From Acidobacteriota bacterium (lineage in GTDB: Bacteria > Acidobacteriota > Terriglobia > Terriglobales > Acidobacteriaceae): a stretch of 61,214 nucleotides of DNA. Positions 53,202-61,214 of the stretch are shown piece by piece (within the stretch, counting starts at the first letter, position 1; each line of letters opens with the position of its first letter). The stretch lies in the NCBI GenBank assembly GCA_003225075.1, contig QIAP01000049.1, forward strand, positions 1 to 61,214, read 5' to 3'. The notes beneath the pieces were generated by a model. It saw only the letters and a program-made list of their open reading frames with translations, was not told where the DNA came from and did not search any database. A program made the position numbers and the translations under genes.

Positions 53202-55652
53202 ATGAAGCGCATCCACAAAGTCGCCGTCCTGGGAGCTGGCACCATGGGCGCCCGCATTGCCGCCCACTTCGCCAATGCCGGAGTGCCAAGTTACCTGCTG
53301 GACATCGTCCCGCAAGATGCCGAGGGATCCGCGCGCAACAAGGTCGCCGCCGCGGGACTAGAGGCCGCGTTGAAATCCAAGCCTGCGGCCTTCTTCGAGC
53401 CGTCGCTATCGCGCCTGATCACGATTGGCAATTTTGAAGACGACCTCAAGCGCTTGGTCGAAGTTGACTGGATCATTGAAGCCGTCGTCGAGAACCTCGA
53501 TCTAAAGCGGGCGCTGCTTAAAAAAGTCGAAGGCGGGCGTAAGCCAGGAACCATCATCACAACTAACACCAGCGGCCTTCCAGTCGCGAAGATTGCTGAA
53601 GGTTTCTCCGATGACTTCCGGCGCGCCTGGTTTGGCACCCATTTTTTCAATCCGCCACGCTACATGCGCTTGCTCGAACTCATCCCTACCCCTGAAACCG
53701 ATCGCACCTTGCTCGATGCCGTCGCGCATTTTTGCGATGTCCAACTAGGTAAGGGCATCGTGCGCGCCAAAGATACGCCCAACTTCATCGCCAATCGCAT
53801 CGGCACTTTTTCCGTGCTCAACGTCATGCGCCTGATGCAGGAGATGAACCTCACCATCGAAGAGGTGGACGCACTCACCGGCCAGGCAGTCGGCTGGCCC
53901 AAATCCGCCACCTTCCGCACCATCGACCTCGTCGGCCTCGACATCCTCGGCCACGTGGTCGCCAACATGACGACTCCCGATGTAGGCGCGAGTGTCTCGC
54001 CCGTGCAACTCGACGAGCGCAGCGATCTGAAGTTGCCCGACTTCTACAAGCAAATGCTCGAACGCAAGTGGCTAGGCGATAAGACCAAGGCCGGTTTTTA
54101 TAAAAAGGTCAAAGCTGCTGAAGGCCAGGAAGACGAACGCCTCGCCGTGGACTGGAAAACACTCGAGTACCATCCCCGGCAGAAGCCGAAGTTCCCCCTG
54201 CTCGACATGGCGAAGAACGTCGAAGAAACTGGTGCGCGTCTCCGCATGTTATTAGGCCTCGAAGGTGTCGGCCCGCAGAAGGGCGACAAGGCGGGCGCAT
54301 TCCTCTGGTCTGCTCTGTCGGATCTTTGGACGTATTCCGCCAATCGCGTCGCCGAAATTTCTGACACGGTCGTCGAAATCGATCGCGCCATGCGTCTCGG
54401 TTTCAACTGGGAACTAGGTCCGTTTGAGCTGTGGGATGCGGCCGGAGTCGAAATCACCGTCGCACGCATGAAAAAAGAAAACCGTGCCGTCGCGCCCAAT
54501 GTTGAGAAGTTGCTCGCCTCCGGGAAAAAGTCGTGGTACAAGGATGATCCCACGACCGCTTCAACTCGCGCCTATTTCGATCTCGCGACTTCCGCTTACA
54601 AACCGGTCGAAGTCCCGCCGGGCGTGTGGTCGGTCAAGGCCGCCAAGAAATCCAAAGGCGTGGTAAAGAAGAATTCCGGCGCCTCGCTCGTCGATCTCGG
54701 CGACGGTATCGGTTGCATCGAATTTCATTCCAAAATGAATTCGATCGGCAGCGACATCGTCCAGCTGATTTCGCAAAGTCTCAAACCTGGCGGCCCCGGC
54801 GATAACTTCGACGCCTTCGTCATCACCAACGATGCCGCCAACTTCTCCGTCGGCGCCAACCTGATGCTGCTGCTCATGTCCATCCAGGAAGAAGAGTGGG
54901 ACGAGGTTGACCTCGCCATCCGCACCTTCCAGGGCATGACGCAGGCCATCAAGTTCTCGCCGAAACCAGTGGTAGTCGCGCCCTTCGGCCTCACCCTCGG
55001 CGGCGGCACTGAAATTTCGCTGCACGCCCCTGCCCTCCAACCGCACGCCGAGCTTTATATGGGACTGGTGGAAGTCGGTGTTGGCCTGCTCCCCGGTGCC
55101 GGCGGATGCAAAGAGATGCTGTTGCGCGCGGTGGACAGCGCACAAGCAATCCGGGCCGGTGGCAGAGGCGAGTCGGTCGAACTGATGGAAGCGATGAAGA
55201 AAGCCTTCGAGACCATCGCGACCGCGAAAGTCGCAACCTCCGCGCACGAGGCTCGCAGCCTCGGCTTCCTGCGAAATTCCGACAGCATCACCATGAATCG
55301 CGAGCGCGTCCTCGCAGACGCTAAATCTCGGGCGCTGGAAATGGTTCACGCCGGTTACGAACCTCCTCTCCCACGCACCGACATTCCCGCACCCGGCGAA
55401 AACATCTTGGCCGCGCTCAAGATGGGCGTCCACCTCATGCGCCAAGGCGACTACATCACCGAATATGAAGTAAAGCTAGCCACCAAGATCGCTGAAGTCG
55501 TGTGCGGCGGCAACGTAACCCCCGGTACTCCGATCAGCGAGCAGTACGTGCTTGATCTGGAGCGCGAGGGATTTAAATCCCTGTGTGGAGAGAAGAAGAC
55601 GCAGGAGCGAATTCAATACACGCTGAAGACAGGGAAGACACTTAGAAATTAA
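53202..55652 (+). CDS. fadN: Bifunctional 3-hydroxyacyl-CoA dehydrogenase / enoyl-CoA hydratase
   Basis: 816 residues from the ATG at 53202. The dehydrogenase is N-terminal (NAD-binding VAVLGAGTMGARIA at 6-19; HFFNPPRYMRLLELIPT with the catalytic His; two C-terminal dehydrogenase domains to about 470). The hydratase/crotonase domain is C-terminal (about 510-700) with LGGGTEISLHA and GLVEVGVGLLPGAGG carrying both catalytic Glu residues. This order is that of Bacillus FadN, not E. coli FadB. It performs the second and third steps of beta-oxidation. The thiolase and acyl-CoA dehydrogenase genes follow in the Bacillus fadN-fadA-fadE order, but a toxin-antitoxin pair is inserted after this gene. 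Confidence 0.95.
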   Translation: MKRIHKVAVLGAGTMGARIAAHFANAGVPSYLLDIVPQDAEGSARNKVAAAGLEAALKSKPAAFFEPSLSRLITIGNFEDDLKRLVEVDWIIEAVVENLDLKRALLKKVEGGRKPGTIITTNTSGLPVAKIAEGFSDDFRRAWFGTHFFNPPRYMRLLELIPTPETDRTLLDAVAHFCDVQLGKGIVRAKDTPNFIANRIGTFSVLNVMRLMQEMNLTIEEVDALTGQAVGWPKSATFRTIDLVGLDILGHVVANMTTPDVGASVSPVQLDERSDLKLPDFYKQMLERKWLGDKTKAGFYKKVKAAEGQEDERLAVDWKTLEYHPRQKPKFPLLDMAKNVEETGARLRMLLGLEGVGPQKGDKAGAFLWSALSDLWTYSANRVAEISDTVVEIDRAMRLGFNWELGPFELWDAAGVEITVARMKKENRAVAPNVEKLLASGKKSWYKDDPTTASTRAYFDLATSAYKPVEVPPGVWSVKAAKKSKGVVKKNSGASLVDLGDGIGCIEFHSKMNSIGSDIVQLISQSLKPGGPGDNFDAFVITNDAANFSVGANLMLLLMSIQEEEWDEVDLAIRTFQGMTQAIKFSPKPVVVAPFGLTLGGGTEISLHAPALQPHAELYMGLVEVGVGLLPGAGGCKEMLLRAVDSAQAIRAGGRGESVELMEAMKKAFETIATAKVATSAHEARSLGFLRNSDSITMNRERVLADAKSRALEMVHAGYEPPLPRTDIPAPGENILAALKMGVHLMRQGDYITEYEVKLATKIAEVVCGGNVTPGTPISEQYVLDLEREGFKSLCGEKKTQERIQYTLKTGKTLRN

Positions 55653-55660
55653 GTCTTCAG
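55623..55660 (+). other. Inverted repeat spanning the fadN stop
   Basis: CTGAAGAC (55623-55630) and GTCTTCAG (55653-55660) form a perfect 8-base stem around a 22-base loop that contains the stop codon. No T-run follows, so it is at most a weak terminator or stability element. Confidence 0.3.
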
Positions 55661-55691
55661 TCTAAGGCCGTACATCTTTAGCCTATGTCGT

Positions 55692-55720
55692 TAACATACG
55701 TATTGACAATATGTACGTTA
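55692..55720. promoter_or_regulatory. Imperfect palindrome over the toxin-antitoxin promoter
   Basis: Two 14-base arms (55692-55705 and 55707-55720) centred on the A at 55706 match at 12 of 14 pairs. The centre contains a perfect -35 TTGACA (55703-55708); a TACTAT -10 candidate lies at 55727-55732 (spacing 18). A repressor bound here would block the promoter, the usual autoregulation of toxin-antitoxin operons. Confidence 0.5.
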
Positions 55721-55751
55721 CACACGTACTATGACTCTTGGAGACTTGAAG

Positions 55752-56126
55752 ATGACTTACATCGAACCCCAGACAGTTTGCGCCCCTCGGGCTTCCGTTC
55801 GCGCGGTCGAGATAATCTACAACGAAGGATCCGGGAAATGGTCGGTCGCACGAGTGAACTGGGAAGACGAGGATAGAATCGGAATTCGGTGGAATGGTGG
55901 CGACGGTCCCGGGGTTGGCAATCCGCAATCCCGGGGAAGGGCAACTTGGTTCATCGTCCCCGAGCCTCTGCAGCAGGTCGTCCTCGAGAAAGTCGAAGAG
56001 CTAAGCATTTCGGGCCCAGGCGGTCTGGTGGAAAAGTACACCGAAATGTCCAACGATAGGGCACGCGAGCGCGAAGCAGAGGAGTGGTCGGAGGGGCTGA
56101 TCGGCGATGCATCCGCGGAGGGGTGA
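55752..56126 (+). CDS. Putative antitoxin with an unusual N-terminal domain
   Basis: 124 residues from the ATG at 55752, with GGAG 8 bases upstream; an earlier ATG at 55731 is less likely. Residues about 15-84 form a small beta-rich domain (VEIIYNEGSGKWSVARVNW, GIRWNGGDGPGVGNPQSRG, ATWFIVPEPL) that does not look like the AbrB, ribbon-helix-helix or HTH domains expected of an antitoxin. Residues about 92-124 are a charged helical tail (EKYTEMSNDRAREREAEEW..GLI) like the MazE segment that binds MazF. The stop overlaps the toxin gene by 20 bases. Antitoxin role is inferred from position and tail. Confidence 0.65.
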   Translation: MTYIEPQTVCAPRASVRAVEIIYNEGSGKWSVARVNWEDEDRIGIRWNGGDGPGVGNPQSRGRATWFIVPEPLQQVVLEKVEELSISGPGGLVEKYTEMSNDRAREREAEEWSEGLIGDASAEG

Positions 56127-56439
56127 GGTCTGGTGGGTGGCATTCGATCCGGCCGTGGGCGGCGAAATCCAAAAGGCCCGCCCAGCGGTGATCGTCAGCA
56201 ATAATGCGGCGAACACGGTCCTGAATCGCGTGATCGCGGTTCCGCTCACGAGTCAAATCGCGAAAGTCTATCCTGGAGAAGCTATGGTCACGCTGAATGG
56301 CGAACCGCGGAAGGCGATGGCCGATCAACTCACGACCGCTTCGAAAAAACGTATGCGCTCCAAGCTGGGCGAACTGTCCGTCTCCGATGTAGCCGCCGTG
56401 GAAAAAGCAATCCTTCTGCAGTTAGGCATCCGCCGCTGA
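56107..56439 (+). CDS. MazF/PemK-type endoribonuclease toxin
   Basis: 110 residues. The MazF fold is clear: RRGEVWWVAFDPAVGGEIQKARPAVIVSNN at the N-terminus, VIAVPLTSQI in the centre, and AMADQLTTASKKRMRSKLGELS then a C-terminal helix. The conserved RGE[VI]W and the Thr/Ser after PL are the usual catalytic/RNA-contact elements. It cleaves mRNA at short sequences. It is encoded after, and overlapping, the antitoxin, and just before the thiolase gene. Confidence 0.93.
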   Translation: MHPRRGEVWWVAFDPAVGGEIQKARPAVIVSNNAANTVLNRVIAVPLTSQIAKVYPGEAMVTLNGEPRKAMADQLTTASKKRMRSKLGELSVSDVAAVEKAILLQLGIRR

Positions 56440-56511
56440 CGCAATCGCAAATCGTTCGCGGGCTTGAACCCGGCCGGAATGACAAGCATCAGATACTATT
56501 TAGGAGTGTCC

Positions 56512-57690
56512 ATGCGTGAAGTCATCATCGCCTCCTGCGTCCGCACGCCCGTAGGACGCGCCTTCAAAGGCACGCTCCGCGCCACCCGTCCTGACGAACT
56601 GGCCGCGATCGCCATCAAGGGCGCGCTCGAGCGGGTGCCGCAGATCGATCCCAAAGAAATCGAAGATGTCATCCTCGGCTGCGCCATGCCCGAGGCCGAA
56701 CAAGGGATGAACGTGGCCCGCATTGCCTCGCTGCGTGCGGGACTGCCAGTCGAGGTCTCAGCGCTCACCATCAACCGTTTCTGCTCCTCGGGACTGCAGG
56801 CGATTGCTATGGCGGCCGAGCGCATCATGAGCGGTGGCGCGGAGGTGATCGTCGCCGGCGGGACGGAATCCATGTCCATGATCCCGATGGGCGGACACAA
56901 GATCTCTCCCAATCCCTGGCTCGTAGATCACTATCCCGATGCCTATCTTTCCATGGGCCTCACCGCTGAGCGGCTGGCCACGCGTTTCGGAATCACGCGC
57001 AAAGCGGCGGACGAATTCTCGCTGCGCAGTCATCAGAAGGCTCTGGCCGCGATACAAGCTGGCAAGTTCGCGGACGAAACTGTTCAAGTGCCGGTCAGCT
57101 TCACTACCCCGAATGGCTCGAAGCCCAAGCGACAGGAGATCATCTTCAAAGTCGACGAAGGCCCCCGCGCCGATACATCCCTTGAAGCTCTGCTTGCGCT
57201 CAAGCCCGCCTTCCACGCCAAGGGCAGCGTGACCGCAGGCAACTCTTCGCAGATGTCCGACGGCGCGGCCGCCACGGTGGTCATGTCCGCAGAGCGTGCC
57301 AAGGCTCTCGGTATCAAACCGCTGGGTCGCTTCCGGTCGTTCGCTACCGCGGGATATAAGCCGGAGGAAATGGGCCTCGGCCCCGTGTTCGCCATTCCCA
57401 AAGCTTTGAAGATGGCAGGACTCAAGCTCTCCGACATCGACGTGATCGAACTGAACGAAGCCTTCGCTGCGCAATCGCTCGCGGTAATTAGGGAAGCCGG
57501 ACTCGACCCCGAACGCGTCAACCCCAACGGCGGTGCTATCGCCCTCGGACACCCCCTCGGCTGCACCGGCGCCAAACTCACCGCATCCATCATTCGCGAA
57601 CTGAAGCGTCGCAATGCGCGTTACGGGATGGTGACGATGTGCGTCGGCGGGGGCATGGGTGCAGCCGGTATCTTCGAAAATCTGGATTGA
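56512..57690 (+). CDS. fadA: Acetyl-CoA C-acyltransferase (thiolase)
   Basis: About 392 residues from the ATG at 56512, preceded by AGGAG. Acyl-binding Cys in [15 protein letters not shown], His in [18 protein letters not shown], and the second catalytic Cys in [17 protein letters not shown] are present, as in degradative thiolases. Last step of beta-oxidation. It follows the toxin gene and is 167 bases before the acyl-CoA dehydrogenase. Confidence 0.96.
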   Translation: MREVIIASCVRTPVGRAFKGTLRATRPDELAAIAIKGALERVPQIDPKEIEDVILGCAMPEAEQGMNVARIASLRAGLPVEVSALTINRFCSSGLQAIAMAAERIMSGGAEVIVAGGTESMSMIPMGGHKISPNPWLVDHYPDAYLSMGLTAERLATRFGITRKAADEFSLRSHQKALAAIQAGKFADETVQVPVSFTTPNGSKPKRQEIIFKVDEGPRADTSLEALLALKPAFHAKGSVTAGNSSQMSDGAAATVVMSAERAKALGIKPLGRFRSFATAGYKPEEMGLGPVFAIPKALKMAGLKLSDIDVIELNEAFAAQSLAVIREAGLDPERVNPNGGAIALGHPLGCTGAKLTASIIRELKRRNARYGMVTMCVGGGMGAAGIFENLD

Positions 57691-57806
57691 CCTCGAAGAC
57701 ACCAAGGCACAATTATTCCATTCCTTTAGCTGTACGCTCTAACAACACAGTGTCGATGCCAAACGTAATCTAGCTCAAAGACTGAGGCGGGTTTTAGAAT
57801 AAGAAG

Positions 57807-57834
57807 TTCTCTGTGGCTCTGTGCCTCAGTGGCA
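57807..57834. repeat. CTCTGTG/GTGCCTC-type intergenic repeat, copy 1
   Basis: TTCTCTGTGG and TGTGCCTCAGTGGCA, closely resembling the sequence at 60492-60523. A partly complementary stretch (ACACCAAGGCACA) lies near 57699-57712. It precedes the acyl-CoA dehydrogenase start. Confidence 0.35.
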
Positions 57835-57857
57835 AGCGGGACTTTCGAGGGAAACAA

Positions 57858-59654
57858 ATGTCCACAACGGCAGTACCCAGTAGCAAGATCATCGGCGGCA
57901 GCTTCCTCCTGGAAGAACGCCGTCCAGATGAAGTTTTCACTCCTGAAGACTTCACCGAGCAGCACCAGCTCATCGCCCAGACAGCCGAAGAGTTTGCTGT
58001 CAACGAAATCGTCCCCAACATCGAAAAGATGGAGCATAAGGATTTCTCGATCACCCGCGACCTGCTGAAGAAAGCCGGCGATCTGGGTCTCAGTTCCGTC
58101 GAAATTCCCGAAGCCTATGGCGGCCTGGAAATGGACAAGGTTACCGCTGCCGTCATCGCCGACCACATCGCGAAGTACGCGGGCTTCGCTACGACCTGGG
58201 GCGGACACACCGGCATCGGCACCCTCCCGCTCGTTTATTTTGGAACCGAAGATCAGAAGAAGAAATATTTGCCGCGACTCGCAACCGGTGAAATCGTCGG
58301 AGCCTATGCGCTTTCGGAAGCTTCTTCCGGCTCCGACGCCCTTAATTGCCGCGCTCGCGCTCAGCTTTTGCAGGACAAGAAGCACTACATTCTGAACGGC
58401 GAGAAGATGTGGATCACCAACGCCGGCTTTGCCGACCTGTTCACCATCTTCGCCAAAGTCGATGGCGAGAAATTTACCGCGTTCCTGGTTGAGAAGACTT
58501 TCCCTGGCTTCTCCATTGGTGCGGAAGAACACAAGATGGGAATCCGCGGATCTTCTACCTGCCCCATCATCCTCAACGACTGTAAAGTCCCCGTCGAAAA
58601 TGTTCTTGGGGATATCGGCAAAGGACACATCATCGCCTTCAACATTCTCAACGTCGGACGTTTCAAGCTGGGAGCGATGTGTGTGGGTGGGGCGCGCGTC
58701 TCCCTCGCAAATGCCATAGGCTACGCCAGGCAGCGCAAAGCATTCGACAAAGTCATTGCCGATTTCGGACTGGTCCGCGAAAAGTTGGCCAACATGGCTG
58801 TGGGTATCTTCACCGGCGAGTCCATGGTCTATCGCACGGTTGGCATGATGGACGTCGCGCTTGGCGAAATAGACAAATCCAGCCCCGACGCCTCCAAAGA
58901 AACTCGCAAGGCCATTGAAGAATATGCGGTGGAGTGCTCCATCATCAAGGTTTGGGGCTCGGAGATGATTGATTATGTGGTGGACGAGACGGTCCAGATT
59001 TATGGCGGCTACGGTTTTGTTGAGGAATATCCCGCTGAGCGAGCTTACCGCGATGCCCGCATCAATCGCATTTTTGAAGGCACCAACGAGATCAACCGTC
59101 TGATCATCACGAGTTTCCTCTTGAAGCGCGCTATGTCCGGCCAATTGCCGCTCATGCCCGCCATCAAGAAGCTGATGGATGAAGTCCTCTCTGGGCCCAC
59201 CACGAGCGAAGAAGTAGAAGGTCCGCTGGCAGACGAACGCAAGTTGGTTGCAAACGCCAAAAAACTCGGGCTCTTTGCCGCCGGCGCCGCCACCCAGAAA
59301 TACATGCAGGCGATCCAGGACCAGCAGGAAGTCATGGGAGCGATCTCCGATATGGTGATTGAAACCTATGCGATGGAATCCGCAGTGTTACGAACCCAGA
59401 AGCTGATCAAGCGCAATGGCGAGAGCCTATCTTCCCTTCCCATTGCGATGACTCGCGTTTACCTGTCGAGCGCGATGGAGAAAATCGAAGCTGCGGCAAA
59501 AAAGGTGATCGCGGCCGTCGCGGAAGGCGACACGCTGCGAACCCAACTCGCAATTTTGCGCCGTCTGGCAAAGCACGCGCCATTCAATGTAATCGAGTTG
59601 CGTCAGCAGATCGCGCAGAAGGTGCTGGATGCGGGCAAGTACGTGATAAGTTAA
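57858..59654 (+). CDS. fadE: Acyl-CoA dehydrogenase, long (VLCAD/Bacillus FadE-like)
   Basis: About 598 residues from the ATG at 57858 (GAGGGA upstream; an upstream start at 57813 is disfavoured). FAD-dependent dehydrogenase core to about residue 400: YALSEASSGSDAL, MWITNAGFADLF, QIYGGYGFVEEYPAERAYRDARI and the catalytic-loop FEGTNEINR. A C-terminal extension of about 190 helical residues is like that of VLCAD and Bacillus FadE. It catalyses the first beta-oxidation step and passes electrons to ETF. It completes the fadN-fadA-fadE order. Confidence 0.95.
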   Translation: MSTTAVPSSKIIGGSFLLEERRPDEVFTPEDFTEQHQLIAQTAEEFAVNEIVPNIEKMEHKDFSITRDLLKKAGDLGLSSVEIPEAYGGLEMDKVTAAVIADHIAKYAGFATTWGGHTGIGTLPLVYFGTEDQKKKYLPRLATGEIVGAYALSEASSGSDALNCRARAQLLQDKKHYILNGEKMWITNAGFADLFTIFAKVDGEKFTAFLVEKTFPGFSIGAEEHKMGIRGSSTCPIILNDCKVPVENVLGDIGKGHIIAFNILNVGRFKLGAMCVGGARVSLANAIGYARQRKAFDKVIADFGLVREKLANMAVGIFTGESMVYRTVGMMDVALGEIDKSSPDASKETRKAIEEYAVECSIIKVWGSEMIDYVVDETVQIYGGYGFVEEYPAERAYRDARINRIFEGTNEINRLIITSFLLKRAMSGQLPLMPAIKKLMDEVLSGPTTSEEVEGPLADERKLVANAKKLGLFAAGAATQKYMQAIQDQQEVMGAISDMVIETYAMESAVLRTQKLIKRNGESLSSLPIAMTRVYLSSAMEKIEAAAKKVIAAVAEGDTLRTQLAILRRLAKHAPFNVIELRQQIAQKVLDAGKYVIS

Positions 59655-59724
59655 GGCGTAGGTTTCGGACCCACTCCCATATTCCTCAGTTGCTAACTGC
59701 CCGCCCCGTAGGTAGTCTAACCAG

Positions 59725-59753
59725 TTGACCCAGCACTGTCAGGCCCATAAGAT
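59725..59753 (+). promoter_or_regulatory. Candidate promoter for the DUF2911 gene
   Basis: TTGACC (59725-59730), 17-base spacer, TAAGAT (59748-59753). The transcript would start just at or within the hairpin at 59758-59777. Confidence 0.45.
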
Positions 59754-59757
59754 CGCT

Positions 59758-59777
59758 CTCAGCCGCAAGCGGCTGAG
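59758..59777 (+). other. Perfect hairpin in the 5' leader of the DUF2911 gene
   Basis: CTCAGCCG and CGGCTGAG form an 8-base perfect stem with a CAAG tetraloop, 33 bases before the ATG. No T-run follows, so a leader-stability element is more likely than a terminator. Confidence 0.4.
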
Positions 59778-59810
59778 TCCTGAATGCTGACTGCTCACCC
59801 AGGAGAAACC

Positions 59811-60365
59811 ATGCAGAAACGTATCGCCTTCCTTACCTTGTTGATCATTACCCTCACAGTCGCAGCCGCCGCGCAGCAGGACAAGAGCAAGCGTCCCAGC
59901 CCACCTGCCCACGCGCAATGCAAGTTCGCTGACGGCAAGACCATTAACGTGGACTATTCGAGCCCCCGCGTCAGCGATCCCAAGACCCATCAACCGCGCA
60001 AAATCTATGGCGGACTCGTGCCCTACGGCAAGGTATGGCGCACCGGGGCAAATGAGTCCACTACGTTCGTTACTGATACCGACCTCACCATCGGCAGCAA
60101 AGACGTTCCCGCCGGCAGCTACACCATCTTCACCGTACCCAACGAAGACAAGTGGACGCTCGTTATCAGCAAGAAAACAGGTGAGTGGGGTACGGATTAT
60201 CCGGGCGAAGACAACGATCTGGCGCGTGTAGACATGTCGGTATCCAAGACCTCTGCTCCGGTTGAGAATTTCACCATCGCCTTCGATCAAAAAGGTGATA
60301 GCTGCGCCATGCACCTAGACTGGGAGAACACCCGGGCATCGGTGGACATTACAGAAAAGAAATAG
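59811..60365 (+). CDS. Secreted DUF2911 protein
   Basis: About 184 residues from the ATG at 59811, with AGGAG 5 bases upstream. A signal peptide (IAFLTLLIITLTVAAAA) precedes a beta-sandwich domain with the DUF2911 signatures VDYSSPRVSDP, YGKVWRTGANEST, VPAGSYTIFTVP and TGEWGTDYP. No enzymatic role is known. It is transcribed from its own promoter and is convergent with gcvPB. Confidence 0.9.
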   Translation: MQKRIAFLTLLIITLTVAAAAQQDKSKRPSPPAHAQCKFADGKTINVDYSSPRVSDPKTHQPRKIYGGLVPYGKVWRTGANESTTFVTDTDLTIGSKDVPAGSYTIFTVPNEDKWTLVISKKTGEWGTDYPGEDNDLARVDMSVSKTSAPVENFTIAFDQKGDSCAMHLDWENTRASVDITEKK

Positions 60366-60392
60366 AATTTCACAGAGAAGAAGTAGAATTTC
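60359..60392 (+). repeat. Short tandem duplication at the DUF2911 stop
   Basis: GAAATAGAATTTC (60359-60371, containing the stop) and GAAGTAGAATTTC (60380-60392) are 21 bases apart and match at 12 of 13 positions. Confidence 0.5.
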
Positions 60393-60421
60393 GAACGAGT
60401 ACATCGTTACCGCAATAAAAC

Positions 60422-60473
60422 TACGATTGACGAATTGAGACTCTCGCGTTGCAAACTCAAATCGTCAATCGTA
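60422..60473 (-). terminator. Strong hairpin downstream of gcvPB
   Basis: Arms of 18 bases (60422-60439 and 60456-60473) pair at 17 of 18 positions around a 16-base loop. Reading the minus strand, the hairpin is followed by GTTTTATT, so it is a likely intrinsic terminator for gcvPB; being near-symmetrical it may also stop the convergent DUF2911 transcript. Confidence 0.6.
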
Positions 60474-60491
60474 TCTCTTAAGACAAATTCG

Positions 60492-60523
60492 CTCGGTGCC
60501 TCCGCGCCTCTGTGGCTAACTCT
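60492..60523. repeat. CTCTGTG/GTGCCTC-type intergenic repeat, copy 2
   Basis: CTCGGTGCCTCCGCGCCT and CTCTGTGGCTAACTCT, related to copy 1 at 57807. It runs into the gcvPB stop codon (60516-60518). Confidence 0.35.
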
Positions 60524-61214
60524 CAGGTTTCCAACGCAGCACCGGCCTACGAGCGGCACCGACTTCGTCCAGGCGGGACACGCGCGTAGAGTGCGGAGCA
60601 TCGAGCACCAACTGTGGATCTTCTTCGACTTCTTCGGCAATCGACTTCATGGCTTCGATAAAAAGATCGAGCTCCTCTTTCGACTCGCTTTCCGTTGGCT
60701 CGATCATCAGCGCGCCCGGCACAATCAGGGGGAACGCCGTGGTATAGGGGTGAAAGCCATAGTCAATTAGGCGCTTGGCAATGTCCATCGTCTTGACACC
60801 CTTTTTCGCTTGCAGCTTGTCGCTGAATACGACTTCATGCATTGTGGGCGTAGAGTAAGGCAGATCGTACGCGCCTTCGATTCCTTTCCTTATGTAGTTG
60901 GCGTTGAGGACGGCATCTTCCGTGGTCTGCCGCAAGCCATCAGGCCCGTTAGCCATAATGTAGGCCAAGGCTCGCACGAACATTCCGAAGTTCCCATAAA
61001 AAGCGCGCACCCGCCCCACCGAATGTGGACGATCATATTCGAATCCCAGCGTGCCATCAGACTTGATGATCACCACCGGCTTGGGCAGATACGGTTCCAG
61101 CATCTGCTTCACCGCCACCGGACCAGAACCCGGCCCGCCTCCGCCATGGGGTGTAGAGAAAGTCTTATGCAGGTTGAGGTGCATCACGTCCACACCGAAA
61201 TCGCCGGGGCGAAC
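60516..61214 (-). CDS. gcvPB: Glycine dehydrogenase (decarboxylating) subunit 2, C-terminal part
   Basis: The visible 233 codons are open to the window edge, so the N-terminal half lies outside. The PLP-binding Lys is in [37 protein letters not shown] and the C-terminal [18 protein letters not shown] are typical of the beta subunit of the two-subunit P-protein. It decarboxylates glycine in the glycine cleavage system and hands the aminomethyl group to GcvH. It ends inside a short repeat and is followed by a strong terminator hairpin. Confidence 0.95.
   Translation of the reverse strand, partial: VRPGDFGVDVMHLNLHKTFSTPHGGGGPGSGPVAVKQMLEPYLPKPVVIIKSDGTLGFEYDRPHSVGRVRAFYGNFGMFVRALAYIMANGPDGLRQTTEDAVLNANYIRKGIEGAYDLPYSTPTMHEVVFSDKLQAKKGVKTMDIAKRLIDYGFHPYTTAFPLIVPGALMIEPTESESKEELDLFIEAMKSIAEEVEEDPQLVLDAPHSTRVSRLDEVGAARRPVLRWKPES

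Noticed and set aside
54561-55445. 294-codon minus-strand frame opposite the fadN hydratase domain
   Set aside because: Antisense shadow of a conserved catalytic domain.
56758-57705. 315-codon minus-strand frame opposite the thiolase
   Set aside because: Antisense shadow; no motif, no ribosome site.
57726-59144. 472-codon open frame on the minus strand opposite the acyl-CoA dehydrogenase
   Set aside because: Entirely antisense to a strongly supported gene; low-complexity acidic composition typical of the opposite frame of a codon-biased gene.

Overview
The window reads as chromosomal DNA of an Acidobacteriota (Terriglobia-like) bacterium. This is inferred from gene content: giant SBBP/beta-propeller secreted proteins, Ig plus propeller lipoproteins, a split transketolase, fadN-fadA-fadE order, PilZ proteins and an exosortase-type exopolysaccharide (EPS) cluster. 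Non-ATG starts (GTG, TTG) with good ribosome binding sites are common. I saw no rRNA, tRNA, CRISPR array, insertion sequence or phage module.

Region 1 (1-17.7 kb) is an EPS/exosortase locus. A leftward operon runs from an AAA+ Fis-type regulator (13148) through a Wza-type export protein, an outer-membrane barrel protein, a Wzz-type chain-length protein, an ExeA-like ATPase, a BY-kinase-like ATPase, a polyprenyl-phosphate sugar transferase, a GT2 glycosyltransferase, an O-antigen ligase/polymerase-like protein, a methyltransferase and an asparagine-synthase-type amidotransferase that leaves the window. Divergently, rightward, lie the exosortase, an EpsI-like protein and a large TPR lipoprotein. 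No PEP-CTERM substrate is encoded here.

Region 2 (17.7-30.4 kb) holds an Ig/propeller lipoprotein, a second sigma-54 activator, two PilZ proteins, a soluble histidine kinase overlapping an NtrC-type response regulator, a secreted TPR protein and a 1085-residue SBBP/DUF11 secreted protein. The three Fis-type regulators of regions 1 and 2 share nearly the same recognition helix, so they may act on overlapping sites. PilZ proteins suggest cyclic-di-GMP input into the same surface programme.

Region 3 (30.4-37.8 kb) has cytochrome c maturation genes ccmE-A-B-C-D (ccmE of the rare CXXXY type, ccmD a 39-residue ORF), a B3/4-domain protein, a secreted M13 peptidase and thiC. Region 4 (37.8-53.1 kb) is mixed housekeeping and accessory: a membrane-inserted patatin, a heptad-repeat membrane protein, an M28 carboxypeptidase-like protein, a peroxiredoxin-fold protein lacking its peroxidatic Cys, a methyltransferase, a group II amino acid decarboxylase, a split transketolase coupled to a GAF protein, a small patatin, a Nudix hydrolase and a VIT1-family transporter.

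Region 5 (53.2-61.2 kb) is a fatty acid beta-oxidation cluster (fadN, fadA, fadE-like) interrupted between fadN and fadA by a MazF-type toxin with an unusual antitoxin. It is followed by a DUF2911 protein and the C-terminal part of gcvPB on the opposite strand. The most unusual items are the regulator lacking the GAFTGA loop at the head of the EPS operon, the chimeric antitoxin with a palindromic operator, the CXXXY CcmE, the peroxiredoxin with Cys-to-Ser, and the patatin whose catalytic residues are separated by a membrane domain.
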